Part shown: piece after piece, positions 1 through 9,172 of the stretch | Numbering within the stretch: position 1 is the first letter of the stretch | How the letters are laid out: every line of letters starts with the position of its first letter | NCBI GenBank assembly: GCA_944325535.1 | Contig: CALVAL010000015.1 | Location: 1-36,882 of the forward strand | Direction: 5' to 3' | Origin: Candidatus Gastranaerophilales bacterium | Lineage (GTDB): Bacteria > Cyanobacteriota > Vampirovibrionia > Gastranaerophilales > Gastranaerophilaceae | Length of the DNA: 36,882 bases | Notes under the pieces: generated by a model | The model's input: only the letters and a program-made list of their open reading frames with translations | Database searches by the model: none | What the model was told of the DNA's origin: nothing | Position numbers and translations under genes: made by a program

Positions 1-129
1 TTCGTATTGCTGAGAATTTAGTGATTTTATGTTTACATTTTCTTCAGGATTGTATCTTGGGTCAAATGTTGCAAATGCTGCATTTGATAACAAATATATT
101 ATGGTAAATCCTAGAAAAATTTTTTTCAT
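1..129 (-). CDS. Exported protein, 5' end only (runs off window)
   Basis: Only the first 43 codons are present; the gene continues beyond base 1. The protein starts with Lys-Lys, a hydrophobic stretch and a small-residue site (SNAAFA, then TFDPRYN), which is a standard Sec signal peptide of about 20 residues. The start is fixed by a strong GGAGG eight bases upstream. The gene lies downstream of pilM/N-like and pilO-like genes on the same strand. In many pilus clusters the next gene is a PilP or secretin PilQ protein, but too little is visible to identify it. A tRNA and a terminator hairpin separate it from pilO, so co-transcription with the pilus genes is uncertain. Confidence 0.75.
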   Translation of the reverse strand, partial: MKKIFLGFTIIYLLSNAAFATFDPRYNPEENVNIKSLNSQQYE

Positions 130-150
130 GCTTAAAACCTCCGATACATA

Positions 151-178
151 AAAAGCAAGAGAAATTTCTCTTGCTTTA
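151..178 (-). terminator. Rho-independent terminator after tRNA-Gly
   Basis: A perfect inverted repeat (AGCAAGAGAAA paired with TTTCTCTTGCT, with further A/T pairs outside) is followed on the minus strand by five T. It lies directly downstream of the tRNA and upstream of the start of the exported-protein gene. It therefore probably ends the tRNA transcript and insulates the next gene. Confidence 0.75.
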
Positions 179-184
179 TTAAAA

Positions 185-260
185 TGGAGCGGAAGACGAG
201 ACTCGAACTCGCGACAGTCTGCTTGGAAGGCAGATACTCTACCAACTGAGCTACTTCCGC
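185..260 (-). tRNA. tRNA-Gly (anticodon UCC)
   Basis: The minus strand folds as a full cloverleaf of 76 nt. The acceptor stem GCGGAAG pairs with CTTCCGC, followed by discriminator U and an encoded CCA. The D-arm contains AGCTCAGTTGGTAGAG, and the T-loop contains GTTCGAGTC. The anticodon stem TCTGC/GCAGA encloses loop CTTCCAA, so the anticodon is TCC, reading GGA glycine codons. It has its own near-consensus promoter just upstream and a terminator just downstream. Confidence 0.97.
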
Positions 261-269
261 ACAACAAAT

Positions 270-298
270 ATTCTATAACAAACATAAAAACATTTCAA
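270..298 (-). promoter_or_regulatory. Sigma-70-type promoter of tRNA-Gly
   Basis: On the minus strand a TTGAAA -35 box (293-298) and a TAGAAT -10 box (270-275) are separated by exactly 17 bases. The predicted start is near 263, a few bases before the tRNA 5' end at 260. Each box has a single mismatch to consensus. Confidence 0.75.
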
Positions 299-305
299 GT
301 CTTTT

Positions 306-959
306 TTATTGTTGTGGCAAAGGTGTTTTTGGACCTTCTACAGAAACATTCTCTTGTTGACCTTCAGCAACAGCTTCCTCATCAGGTTCTGTATGCGCAT
401 ATAAACGTAAACTTAAATTTGTTATCAAGATCTTCTTATCTTTTTGATAAGGTTTTACTTCGATCTCATTTATCTTTATATAATATGGATATTGGTAAAT
501 ATCTTGAATTAGCTTCCCTAAGTTAACATAATTAGAAACTAATTCCATATTTACATCACATACAAAATAAACATCTTTACCAAATTTTACAAATGCATCT
601 TTTTCAGGATTATAAGTATAATCTATTGCCTTAATTTTTACGGAATTAGCATGCACCATTTCTATTACATCGTTATACAATGTAAAAAATAATGTATCAC
701 TGCCTAAATCTGATTCTACTGGAGAATAGATTTTCTTTTGAGATGTAACAATAGAATCCTTTATACGTTTAATTTTCTTTTTTACAACTTCTAATTTAGA
801 TTCTAAAGAGCTCAATTCAGACTGTTTACTTTCAACCTCTGATTTTAAAGAACTTATTTCAGTCACTTTTGGCTCTATTAATTTATACATACCAAATACT
901 AAAAGCGCGACTGCAACTACAAAACCAATAACACCGTAATATCTTTTATATTTATCCAT
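306..959 (-). CDS. pilO: PilO-like type IV pilus inner-membrane protein
   Basis: A 217-residue bitopic protein. It has a short cytoplasmic N-terminus (MDKYKRYYG), one membrane helix at about residues 8-28, a coiled coil at about 30-75 rich in Glu/Lys/Ser, then a C-terminal alpha/beta domain. This is the PilO architecture, which with PilN forms the inner-membrane alignment subcomplex of type IV pili and type II secretion. The assignment rests on architecture and on its place 11 bases after a pilM/pilN-like gene; sequence identity in PilO is usually low. ATG at 959 is preferred to a TTG one codon upstream; AAAGGA lies at a suitable distance. The extreme C-terminus is Pro/Gln/Glu-rich and probably disordered. 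Confidence 0.7.
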   Translation of the reverse strand: MDKYKRYYGVIGFVVAVALLVFGMYKLIEPKVTEISSLKSEVESKQSELSSLESKLEVVKKKIKRIKDSIVTSQKKIYSPVESDLGSDTLFFTLYNDVIEMVHANSVKIKAIDYTYNPEKDAFVKFGKDVYFVCDVNMELVSNYVNLGKLIQDIYQYPYYIKINEIEVKPYQKDKKILITNLSLRLYAHTEPDEEAVAEGQQENVSVEGPKTPLPQQ

Positions 960-970
960 CAATATATCCT

Positions 971-2629
971 TTATTCTTTTATTGTTTCCAAATCTGGTAA
1001 GGTAGTACTACCGTCTTTGTTTTCGGCTTTGCCATCTTTTCCTAATTCATCCTTTGAAATTTCTGGAGCATTCGAAATTCTAAATTCATAATAATCAGCA
1101 TTCATGGACGTTAGTATAGAATCAGTATCAAATTCTGCATTTTCTTCTACTAACTCCATCTTAGAATTAGCTGCTAATCCTAGTTTTTGTAATTTCACAT
1201 CAGAATTAGGATTATAATCTTTTATACTTCTAAAGAATGAATATACACTCTCTAAGTTATCTGCTTGACCTTCTATAGTAACTTTATCATTAAACTTAAG
1301 ATATGTAAGCCATAATTTCTTAGGAATTTCTGTACCTACAATCGTATAGTATGAATATATATTTTTGTTATGAACAAGACCTGCTCGAATTTCATCGCCC
1401 TCATCAAACAAATCAGATGAAACGCTCTCGTTCTCCTTTAGGAATTTTTGAATTTGAGCTATTTTACCATCTAATTCTTCTTGCTGAGATCTATAATCTG
1501 CAACAGATTTCATCAACATTGAAAAAGCAATAAAAGCTGGTGCACATATTAAAATAGCCAAGACTATAAAAGTCTTTATCAAAAATTCATTTGTTAAAAC
1601 ATAATGTCTTCCTGCAAAATCAAATTCAGGTGGTTGTTCTGATAAGAAAATTTCACCTAAATATTTATTATATAAGTTAAAATGTGCAGAGGCATATGGT
1701 TGAAATTCCCTATATATAGCAGCACCAATAACATCTAAAGACATAATAGATGCGACACTTTCATCTACTTCTGGAGCATATGCCATAGTCTCCTCTTTCG
1801 CATATCTATTTGCATTAGAATGAACAATACTTGCAGAATAAGTTAATTTGCTAGCTAAAATCTCTGCATTAATCACATCTGTTTTAGATAATACATATAA
1901 ATATTTAGAAGGTAAATTCTTCAATAGAGGTTCTACTGCAGAAACAACTGTTGAATAATTTTCGGCATCTCCAAGAACCTCTCCAATAGCAATTTTTTCT
2001 TCAAATGCATCAACATAATTATTTCCATTCATAGAAATAATTCTGCAGCTCAAAGAATCAACTACTAAAAGAACCCATGATACATCAGCACTTACATTCA
2101 CTTGCTCTTTATATATTAAGGAATTCAAAGCTGCATTCACAGATGTTTCCATTGCATAGACTTTATATCCTAGATTTTTAATAATCATTGCAACTTCAAT
2201 CAAAGTAGCTTTTTGAGAAGCCACATACGCAATTTTATTAAATTGCATTGTTGAATTAGATAATCTATCTGCACTTATACAAGCTTCAGATTCTCTAAAG
2301 TAAGGGTTTTCGGATATTTCCTCTTCAATAGCACTTGTAACCTGTGCTTCATCTAATGCTGCAGGATAATCATTTACTTTAAATAAAACAGCAGGAGTAG
2401 AAATAACAACCATTGCAGTTTTTGGAATTTGTAATTCCATAAACAAATCCTGCAAAGCTTCTTTAAATACGTCTAAATCTGCAATATCCCTACGATTTGT
2501 ATCATAATCTAAAGGTCTAACACCGTATTTTAAAACTTGCTTTGATGCAAAATCAATTTGCGCAACTTCCAAGCCACGTTCAGGAGTTACCGCAACACCT
2601 ACTATATCACTCTTCTTAAATAATTCCAT
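971..2629 (-). CDS. Fused PilM-PilN-like pilus assembly protein
   Basis: 552 residues. Residues 1-310 look like PilM, the actin/FtsA-fold cytoplasmic ATPase of type IV pilus assembly (N-terminal DIVGVAVTPERGLEVAQ strand-turn, SSxE-like middle, SLDVIGAAIYRE near the end). A linker contains HFNLYNKYLGE at 316-326, resembling the INLLP-type N-terminal peptide of PilN that docks into PilM. A membrane helix follows at about 349-371, then a coiled coil and a periplasmic ferredoxin-like region (TYLKFNDKVTIEGQADN) typical of PilN. PilM and PilN are normally separate genes; here they form one chain. The start has AGGAAG upstream. It is followed at once by the PilO-like gene. The family call is from recall of motifs, so the domain borders are approximate. 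Confidence 0.72.
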   Translation of the reverse strand: MELFKKSDIVGVAVTPERGLEVAQIDFASKQVLKYGVRPLDYDTNRRDIADLDVFKEALQDLFMELQIPKTAMVVISTPAVLFKVNDYPAALDEAQVTSAIEEEISENPYFRESEACISADRLSNSTMQFNKIAYVASQKATLIEVAMIIKNLGYKVYAMETSVNAALNSLIYKEQVNVSADVSWVLLVVDSLSCRIISMNGNNYVDAFEEKIAIGEVLGDAENYSTVVSAVEPLLKNLPSKYLYVLSKTDVINAEILASKLTYSASIVHSNANRYAKEETMAYAPEVDESVASIMSLDVIGAAIYREFQPYASAHFNLYNKYLGEIFLSEQPPEFDFAGRHYVLTNEFLIKTFIVLAILICAPAFIAFSMLMKSVADYRSQQEELDGKIAQIQKFLKENESVSSDLFDEGDEIRAGLVHNKNIYSYYTIVGTEIPKKLWLTYLKFNDKVTIEGQADNLESVYSFFRSIKDYNPNSDVKLQKLGLAANSKMELVEENAEFDTDSILTSMNADYYEFRISNAPEISKDELGKDGKAENKDGSTTLPDLETIKE

Positions 2630-2650
2630 GTTTTGTTTCTTCCTATTTTT

Positions 2651-2683
2651 TTTTATTGTACAATAAAATTTAAATTTTGTACA
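2651..2683. promoter_or_regulatory. Palindromic operator candidate between pilM/N and nadA
   Basis: The 66-base divergent gap holds a perfect 18-bp palindrome centred on TTGTACAA (2651-2668). A second TTGTACA begins 21 bases after the first (2656 and 2677), about two helical turns. TACAAT -10-like boxes overlap the palindrome on both strands. This is a plausible binding site for a dimeric regulator of nadA, the pilus genes or both; the regulator is not identified. Confidence 0.45.
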
Positions 2684-2695
2684 CAGGATAAATGA

Positions 2696-3604
2696 ATGAA
2701 AAAAATAATAGATAAGATTAAAAATTTAAAAGAGAAAAAAAATGCTATAATCCTAGCCCATAGTTATCAAAACATAGAAATCGATACTGTTGCAGATTTT
2801 GTCGGGGACTCTTTGTACTTAAGTCAACAAGCACAAAAAACAAATGCAGATATAATTATTTTTGCAGGTGTGTATTTCATGGCACAAACTGCTAAAATAA
2901 TTTCTCCAGAAAAAAAAGTAATATTACCTAATATAAATGCAGGATGTTTAATGGCCGATATGATAGACCATAAACAAATGATAAATTTTAAAAATAGTCA
3001 TCCGAATATACCAATCGTTTGCTACATAAATTCTACAGCAGAAGTCAAGGCGGAGTGCGATATATGCTGCACAAGTTCAAACGCATTAGAAATTGTTAAA
3101 AGTCTAAACTCAGGTAAAGTTCTATTCTTACCGGATGCAAATTTAGGAAAATGGGTTGAGAACAAACTTAACAATGTAGAAGTTATAACCTACAATGGTA
3201 ATTGTCCGGTACATAATAATATCAATATAGATGATATTCAAAATGCAAGAAAACAACATCCTAATGCACAAATACTTATACATCCTGAATGCAAACCAGA
3301 AGTAAGTTCATTAGGGGACTATGTAGGAAGTACAAGTGGCATAATCAATTATGTAAAAAACAGCCAAGCTTCCCAATTTGTAATTGTTACAGAAAAAGGT
3401 GTATATGACAGATTAAAAAGAGATTACCCTGATAAAGAATTTTTCTTAATAAGAAATAACATGATATGTGATAGCATGAAGTTAACCTCATTAGAAGAAA
3501 TTTTAGATGCTCTTGAAAATGAGACTAATGAAATACACCTAGATGAAAAAATACGTAAAGCCAGTTTTAACTGCATAGAAAGAATGCTAAAGGTTTCAAA
3601 ATAA
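2696..3604 (+). CDS. nadA: Quinolinate synthase NadA
   Basis: Condenses iminoaspartate with dihydroxyacetone phosphate to quinolinate in de novo NAD synthesis, using a [4Fe-4S] cluster. It is 302 residues, the usual size of the compact NadA form. The three conserved cluster cysteines are visible: C84 in NAGCLMAD, C170 in GNCPVH, and C258 near the C-terminus (NNMICDSMKL). The N-terminal AHSYQ and the HPECKPEV and STSGI motifs also match. AGGA lies seven bases before the chosen ATG; another ATG four bases upstream is out of frame. nadB and nadC are not in the window. It begins a tight plus-strand run, with rlmB two bases after its stop. Confidence 0.95.
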   Translation: MKKIIDKIKNLKEKKNAIILAHSYQNIEIDTVADFVGDSLYLSQQAQKTNADIIIFAGVYFMAQTAKIISPEKKVILPNINAGCLMADMIDHKQMINFKNSHPNIPIVCYINSTAEVKAECDICCTSSNALEIVKSLNSGKVLFLPDANLGKWVENKLNNVEVITYNGNCPVHNNINIDDIQNARKQHPNAQILIHPECKPEVSSLGDYVGSTSGIINYVKNSQASQFVIVTEKGVYDRLKRDYPDKEFFLIRNNMICDSMKLTSLEEILDALENETNEIHLDEKIRKASFNCIERMLKVSK

Positions 3605-3606
3605 TC

Positions 3607-4356
3607 ATGGAAAACAATTTCATATATGGTAAAAATGCAATAATAGAAGCTCTTGAAGCTAATAATAGAGAGTTTAATAAAATACTCATCGCAAATAATG
3701 CAAGAGCTGATATAAAAATTGAAAAAATCAAACAACTTGCTTCAAATTTAGGAATTGTATTTCAATTTGTCGCACCACAAAAACTTAATCAAATAGAACC
3801 AGATGGTCGACATCAAGGTGTGATTGCTCAAATTTCACCTGTCAAATACGTGGAACTTGAAGATTTTATTGAACAAAATCAAAATAAAGAAACTTCTGTT
3901 GTCATTTTAGACGGGGTAGAGGATTCTCACAATGTAGGTGCTATAATTCGTTCCTGCGTATGCGCTGGCATAAAAGGAATCATTTTACCATCAAGAAGAG
4001 GAGTCTTGATTAATTCTACAGTAGAAAAAACTAGTGCTGGTGCAATTAATCATATTTCAATAATTAAAGTCAATAGCCTTGTAAATGCCGTACAAAAACT
4101 AAAAGAAAACGACTACTGGGTAATTGCATCAGACCATCATGCAAAAGATAATTATTATGAAATTGATTATACAAACATGAATTTTGCATTAATTATGGGA
4201 GCTGAGCATTCAGGAATATCTAAATCATTACTTAAATTATCAGATTTTCAAGTAAAAATACCAATGTTAACAAAATTTAATTCTTTAAATGTTTCTAATG
4301 CAGCTGCTATAATACTATTTGAGAGCGTTAAACAAAGAGGTAAGAAAAATGGGTAA
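3607..4356 (+). CDS. rlmB: 23S rRNA 2'-O-ribose methyltransferase (RlmB/TrmH family)
   Basis: SpoU/TrmH-class (trefoil knot) SAM-dependent ribose methyltransferase of 249 residues; RlmB modifies a guanosine of 23S rRNA. The N-terminal substrate-binding domain starts [10 protein letters not shown] and ends GRHQGV. The knot domain shows motif 1 ([16 protein letters not shown]), motif 2 ([10 protein letters not shown]) and motif 3 ([14 protein letters not shown]). Family membership is clear; the exact target nucleotide is inferred from the closest named family. Its last eight bases overlap the start of the sigma factor gene, suggesting translational coupling. Confidence 0.93.
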   Translation: MENNFIYGKNAIIEALEANNREFNKILIANNARADIKIEKIKQLASNLGIVFQFVAPQKLNQIEPDGRHQGVIAQISPVKYVELEDFIEQNQNKETSVVILDGVEDSHNVGAIIRSCVCAGIKGIILPSRRGVLINSTVEKTSAGAINHISIIKVNSLVNAVQKLKENDYWVIASDHHAKDNYYEIDYTNMNFALIMGAEHSGISKSLLKLSDFQVKIPMLTKFNSLNVSNAAAIILFESVKQRGKKNG

Positions 4357-5350
4357 AAAGAGAGAATCAATAAATCTTATGGTCGATGATATTTCTGATG
4401 AAGGAATAGATTTTAATAGTATTGAACCTATCGAAGAAGATGATGATGACTCCATTGCCATAGAAGAGCCTAAGACTCAAGAAAGTCTTAACTCTGTAAA
4501 TTCTGACGATTCAGTAAGAATTTATCTTCAACAAATTGGTAAAATCCCACTTTTATCAGCTCAAGAAGAACTTGATGTTGCAAAAAAAATATATGAAACT
4601 CAAAGTGAAATTGCAAGAAAAGTTCTAATAAATGCAAACTTGAGACTTGTTGTTAGTATTGCAAAAAAATATATAGGAAGAGGACTTTCCTTCTTAGACT
4701 TAATCCAAGAAGGAAATATGGGACTTATTAAAGCTACAGAAAAGTTTGATTATACAAAAGGATATAAATTTTCAACATATGCTACATGGTGGATTCAACA
4801 ATCTATTACAAGAGCTATTGCAGATAAAGCAAGAATTATAAGACTTCCTATTCACTTAATTGAATCTATCAATAAGATTAAAAAAGCAACAATGGATCTA
4901 ACTACAGAACTTGGTAGAATTCCTAATAAACAAGAAATTGCTGACAAAATGGGAATTACAGTTGCAAAGCTTAACTCTATAGTAAAATCAACACAATCTA
5001 CAATAAGTATTGATACACCAACTGGTCAAAAAGATGATTCTAATAAAATCATTGATTACATAGTAGATGAATCAACTATCGCACCTGATAACTTAGTATC
5101 ACAAGAAAGCATGCTTGATGATATAAAAAACATGCTTGAACAGTTAAGTCAAAAAGAAAGAGATGTGCTTATATTAAGATTTGGACTAAATAATGATGGA
5201 AATAAAAAAACATTAGACGAAATTGGTTCTATATATGGAGTATCAAGAGAAAGAATTAGACAAATCGAAAATAGAGCAATATCTAAACTAAAAAAACTAT
5301 GTAAAAACAAAAATCTATCTTCTGGATTAAAAAATTATTTTGGAGCATAA
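4349..5350 (+). CDS. RNA polymerase sigma-70 factor (RpoD/SigA family)
   Basis: 333 residues. An acidic N-terminus (about 20-50) is followed by region 1.2 ([17 protein letters not shown], about 54-70), region 2 ([18 protein letters not shown] through [17 protein letters not shown], about 95-157) and region 3. Region 4 follows, with the -35-binding helix [17 protein letters not shown] near the C-terminus. This is the group 1/group 2 layout; region 1.1 is short. It could be the primary factor or a group 2 paralogue, and the window cannot decide. ATG 4349 is chosen over an upstream TTG because AGAGG sits eight bases before it and it overlaps the rlmB stop. Promoters in this window match the TTGACA/TATAAT boxes such a factor reads. 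Confidence 0.93.
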   Translation: MGKKRESINLMVDDISDEGIDFNSIEPIEEDDDDSIAIEEPKTQESLNSVNSDDSVRIYLQQIGKIPLLSAQEELDVAKKIYETQSEIARKVLINANLRLVVSIAKKYIGRGLSFLDLIQEGNMGLIKATEKFDYTKGYKFSTYATWWIQQSITRAIADKARIIRLPIHLIESINKIKKATMDLTTELGRIPNKQEIADKMGITVAKLNSIVKSTQSTISIDTPTGQKDDSNKIIDYIVDESTIAPDNLVSQESMLDDIKNMLEQLSQKERDVLILRFGLNNDGNKKTLDEIGSIYGVSRERIRQIENRAISKLKKLCKNKNLSSGLKNYFGA

Positions 5351-5356
5351 ATTAAA

Positions 5357-7120
5357 ATGACCGATATAGAAAAAATTAGAGAATTAGTTGGAAATAAGGA
5401 ATTTGATTTAGCAAAAAATCTCATTCAACAAGCATTAAAAAATGACAATTCTAATATAGAATTACTAAAGCTCTCAGGACTTACATTCGTCAATTTAGAA
5501 GAATGGAAAGAAGCACAAAATGATTTTGAAACAGTAGTAAAATATGAGCCAGAAGATGCAACCTCTTGGTTTTATTTAGGTATTTGCTACGATAAATTAG
5601 GAGATTTTATTTCTTCTAAAAACTCATATATTAAGGTTATTGAATTAAGAAAAGACTATGTTGAAGCTTATAAAAACCTTTGTGTTATTTTGATGAAGCT
5701 TAATGTTCCGGAAGAAGCATTAAAATACGCACTAATGGCAAATACAATTGCACCAGAAGAATACATTTTTGATTTTGTTGTTGGTACAGCTTATATGAAA
5801 ATAAAAGAATTTTCAAAAAGTATTGAACCATTTAAAAAAGCACTAGAAAAATCACCTGACAATCTAGGAATAATAAATAGCTTAGGAACTGCATTAATGG
5901 CAACTGGGCAAAGTGAGTATGCAATTCAATACTATGAAAAAGCTGTTAATATTGACCCTAAAAACCCTATGGGATATTATAATTTAGGCTCAGCATATCA
6001 AATTCAGCAAAATCATCTTGAAGCTTGCAAATATTTAAAAGAAGCTGTTGCATTAGATAGTGATGATGAAAGCTTCAAAGTAGCCTATGCTATGTCACTA
6101 GTTAAATCTGAACAATACAAAGATGCTGCAGAAATATACAAAACGCTAATCGCGCAGCATCCTGAAAAAGAAAATTATAAGTACAATTTAGTCACATGCT
6201 ATGAAGCATTAGGAGATTTTCAAACCTCTATTTCTATGCTTGAAAAAATAGTATATGTTAACCAAAAGTTCATCTTACCAGCTCAGAAACTTGCAAGTCT
6301 TTATATTCGTACAAATCAACTTGCAAAAGCAAAAGATATCTATGATAATATTCTGCTAAAAAATAACCCTTCTCCAGAGACATTACATCAATATGCAGTA
6401 TTATCATCCAGTCTTTGCGATACAGATACGGCTGAGAGAATTTTGAAAAAAGTTATAAAAATGAATCCTAATATTGCAAAAGCTCATAAAGATTTGGCAA
6501 TTATTTATTTGAATAAAAGACTATTTGATTACGCAGAAGACGAATTTAAAACTGCACTTAACTTAGCGCCAAATGATTTTGAAATGATTTTTGAATATGG
6601 GAATTTCTTATACTCTATTTCAAAAAATAATGATGCTGAAAGATATTACCAAGAGGCATTAGATATTGAACCTGAAAATATCCTTGCTCTTACTTTTATG
6701 GCTTTAAATAAACTTATTTTAAATCAATTAGACGAAGCCAAAAATTATATAATGAAAGCTTTTAAAATAAATCCTCACCATGAATATATTCAATTTTGTG
6801 TAGGTAGGATTCTATTTGCAAGAAAAGAATTCGATGAAGCTAAACAATATTTAATAAAAGCAGTGGAGCAAAACCCAGATATCGAAACACAAAATACTCT
6901 CGCATTAACTTATTATGAATTAGAAGAATACAATTCTGCTATAAATATTTTTAATAATCTGCTTGCCAAAAAACCTGATAATATTTCAGTTCTTATGAGC
7001 ATAGCTAAATGTTATGAAAAACTAAATAATAATGACAAAGCGCTTGAATATCTGGAAAAATTAGTTTCTATCTTCCCTGAAGATGAAGAAGCTCAAGAAA
7101 TGATTAGAAAACTTTCATAA
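5357..7120 (+). CDS. Tetratricopeptide-repeat (TPR) protein
   Basis: 587 residues made almost entirely of 34-residue TPR units, roughly 15-16 of them. Recurrent W/Y-x2-LG-x2-Y...A-x3-[FY]-x2-A-[IL]...P patterns are seen, for example WFYLGICYDKLGD, GYYNLGSAYQIQQN and VLMSIAKCYEKLNN. There is no signal peptide, membrane helix or catalytic domain, so it is probably a cytoplasmic protein-interaction scaffold. It begins six bases after the sigma factor stop and is likely in the same transcript. The partner is unknown. The next gene is on the other strand, and its stop is only 14 bases away. Confidence 0.88.
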   Translation: MTDIEKIRELVGNKEFDLAKNLIQQALKNDNSNIELLKLSGLTFVNLEEWKEAQNDFETVVKYEPEDATSWFYLGICYDKLGDFISSKNSYIKVIELRKDYVEAYKNLCVILMKLNVPEEALKYALMANTIAPEEYIFDFVVGTAYMKIKEFSKSIEPFKKALEKSPDNLGIINSLGTALMATGQSEYAIQYYEKAVNIDPKNPMGYYNLGSAYQIQQNHLEACKYLKEAVALDSDDESFKVAYAMSLVKSEQYKDAAEIYKTLIAQHPEKENYKYNLVTCYEALGDFQTSISMLEKIVYVNQKFILPAQKLASLYIRTNQLAKAKDIYDNILLKNNPSPETLHQYAVLSSSLCDTDTAERILKKVIKMNPNIAKAHKDLAIIYLNKRLFDYAEDEFKTALNLAPNDFEMIFEYGNFLYSISKNNDAERYYQEALDIEPENILALTFMALNKLILNQLDEAKNYIMKAFKINPHHEYIQFCVGRILFARKEFDEAKQYLIKAVEQNPDIETQNTLALTYYELEEYNSAINIFNNLLAKKPDNISVLMSIAKCYEKLNNNDKALEYLEKLVSIFPEDEEAQEMIRKLS

Positions 7121-7134
7121 AATATATACTATTT

Positions 7135-7935
7135 TTATTCTTCTAGATAATTTATACGGTAATAATTAAAAATTAATACTCCGACAAAAACCAAGTAATA
7201 GAAATTGATTAGCGTAAATATAAAATGTGTAACTACATTAGCTGCAAATATTGTCGTAAGTATTGATAATACAAAATAAGAAAGAAAAAGCATTAAATAT
7301 ATTAATACATTTTTTATAAACCTCTTACTAAATAAGTTTTTCAAAGATATCATATAAGCATTGAATGGATTTGAAGATTTAAAGAACATTGCTGGCGGAT
7401 ATAACATAAGCATAAAATATGTTATAAACATTGTCGCTAATAATAATAAATTCCAAGCATTAAGCTTCAATAATTGAACCTCGCTAAGAGAGTATAAAAA
7501 AGTTTTCAAAGCATCTACAGATGACATAGCCTTAGAAAAAGATTCAGAAGATATTCCAATATCTCCTATAAATTGCATTCCTATAAAATAAGACAGCATC
7601 AAAAATAGCAAAACTACCAAAAACATAGTAAATACCATTCCTATTGCACTTAAAAAATACTCTCCCACACCTGCTGGAAACTCTTTAATCAAAGAATTAG
7701 GGTCTTCATCATATTCATTTGATGTTATGCCTTTTCTTATCATAAAAAACCAACCTGATAAAAACGCACATAACATTAATACAAATAAGATAGCAGCAAA
7801 CGCTAATCCAAATATATTTCCACCTAAAGAAAATAAAACGTACAAACTAGAAATTAATGAAAATAATATTAATGGCGTTGCTAGAATTATATATTTATTA
7901 GTTAAACAAAAACTTTCTTTTAAACATTTCAACAT
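7135..7935 (-). CDS. Six-helix integral membrane protein, unknown family
   Basis: 266 residues with about six hydrophobic segments: near residues 17-37, 40-65, 90-115, 155-180, 205-230 and 235-260 (examples: FGLAFAAILFVLMLCAFLSG and FVLSILTTIFAANVV). ATG 7935 is preferred to a TTG 12 bases upstream because GGGAGA precedes it at the right distance. It starts 13 bases after the stop of the Rec-ParA gene, so the two are probably co-translated. The family is not recognised. Its position suggests it may be a membrane partner of the Rec-ParA and Hcp-like proteins, but that is inference. Confidence 0.75.
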   Translation of the reverse strand: MLKCLKESFCLTNKYIILATPLILFSLISSLYVLFSLGGNIFGLAFAAILFVLMLCAFLSGWFFMIRKGITSNEYDEDPNSLIKEFPAGVGEYFLSAIGMVFTMFLVVLLFLMLSYFIGMQFIGDIGISSESFSKAMSSVDALKTFLYSLSEVQLLKLNAWNLLLLATMFITYFMLMLYPPAMFFKSSNPFNAYMISLKNLFSKRFIKNVLIYLMLFLSYFVLSILTTIFAANVVTHFIFTLINFYYLVFVGVLIFNYYRINYLEE

Positions 7936-7948
7936 AGATTCTCCCAAA

Positions 7949-9097
7949 TCACATTCTGTATTGAATAACAGCTTGCTCTATTATATCGTCAGAGACTTTC
8001 ATTGCAAATTCTCTAAAATTATTCCCTATATTCGAAGATGAATTCACCTCAGATATAGATACTCCCTTATTTATAGCATCCATAATAGTAAAATAATTAT
8101 TAGGAATTTTCCAATATATTTTTTCTCCTAATGTATTCTCGATATCTTCAATTTTAATCTCATCATTATCCATATAACGATTTACAATTATTTTTACCTT
8201 ATCATTCGGATAATGTCTTGATTTAAAAAGATTTAAACATCTTTGTGCATTCCTAATTGCAGGAATATTAACAATTGTTGTAAAGAAAATTAAATCAGAA
8301 CAATCTAATATTTTTAAAGAATTCTCATCTATAGCAGAAGACATATCAACTATAATATATGTGAATACTTTTTTCATTGCTTTAAAAAGACTAACTATCT
8401 CTTGAGGAGAAATTCTTTCAGCTTGTTCTATATATGTAGGGTCTGATAAAACATATAATGACGAATCTTTATACTGTTCAAATGATTTTAAAAACTCATC
8501 CTCATTTTTACCTACAAAATTCTTCATCACATAACTAACATCAAAAATCGGATTTAGATTCAAAAAAGTTGCAACATCACCCAATTGTAAATTTAAATCA
8601 ACTAATGCGACTTTACTCTTGGTTACTTGAGCTAGTTCTTTTGCCAAATTAACAGCAATTACAGTTTTCCCAATCCCACCTTTATTTGAATATACGGAAA
8701 TAACCTTTGAATTAGAATCTTCGCTACTATAATTTTCATCTGCAAACATTTTTAAAACACGAAATAAATCATTTTTTAAAACTGGCTTAGGCAAAAATTC
8801 TTTAGCCCCCATTCTCAAAGCCTTAACTATCATATTAGTTGAATAATCTGTGGAGGTAATTATAAGCTTTGAAACATGCAATCTTACTTTTTCAATAAAT
8901 TCATCAGAATTTCCTTGTGAAATGTCTAATATTACAATTACATCATCTTTAAGACTTTTGATTTCTTCTAGCCCTTGATTATAATCAGAATAAAGCTTCA
9001 CTTCTTGAATAAAATCCATTTCATTAATATATGAAGCTAAGATTTCTCTTGAATTCGGATTAGAATCCAAAACTACAACCATAGGCTTATTTTGCAT
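7949..9097 (-). CDS. Receiver-ParA ATPase (CpaE/TadZ-like)
   Basis: 382 residues. Residues 5-118 form a CheY-like receiver: D11, candidate phospho-acceptor D58 (VILDIS), S82/T81 and K104 (FLPKPV); only one of the usual N-terminal acidic pair is kept. Residues 130-380 are a MinD/ParA ATPase: deviant Walker A NKGGIGKT (138-145) with signature Lys139, A' VALVDLNLQLGD (D167), Walker B YIIVDMSS (D251). CpaE/TadZ proteins of this build place Tad or type IV pilus machinery at cell sites; other roles are possible. ATG 9097 is chosen because AAGAGG precedes it; an open frame extends 19 codons further without a site. It sits between an Hcp-like gene and a membrane-protein gene, same strand. Confidence 0.88.
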   Translation of the reverse strand: MQNKPMVVVLDSNPNSREILASYINEMDFIQEVKLYSDYNQGLEEIKSLKDDVIVILDISQGNSDEFIEKVRLHVSKLIITSTDYSTNMIVKALRMGAKEFLPKPVLKNDLFRVLKMFADENYSSEDSNSKVISVYSNKGGIGKTVIAVNLAKELAQVTKSKVALVDLNLQLGDVATFLNLNPIFDVSYVMKNFVGKNEDEFLKSFEQYKDSSLYVLSDPTYIEQAERISPQEIVSLFKAMKKVFTYIIVDMSSAIDENSLKILDCSDLIFFTTIVNIPAIRNAQRCLNLFKSRHYPNDKVKIIVNRYMDNDEIKIEDIENTLGEKIYWKIPNNYFTIMDAINKGVSISEVNSSSNIGNNFREFAMKVSDDIIEQAVIQYRM

Positions 9098-9172
9098 AGA
9101 ATACCTCTTCTTATAAAACAAGTAAAATATTTTTCTTACTTTACTATACTCCAAATCGAAAATTTGAACAAT

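Noticed and set aside
154-175. 22-bp perfect palindrome as a protein-binding site
   Set aside because: Its place right after a tRNA and the T run following it on the minus strand fit a terminator better.
314-526. Plus-strand open frame over the pilO-like gene
   Set aside because: Antisense shadow of a well-supported minus-strand gene, no ribosome site. The same holds for other short antisense frames over alaS, fabH, fabD and yhaM.
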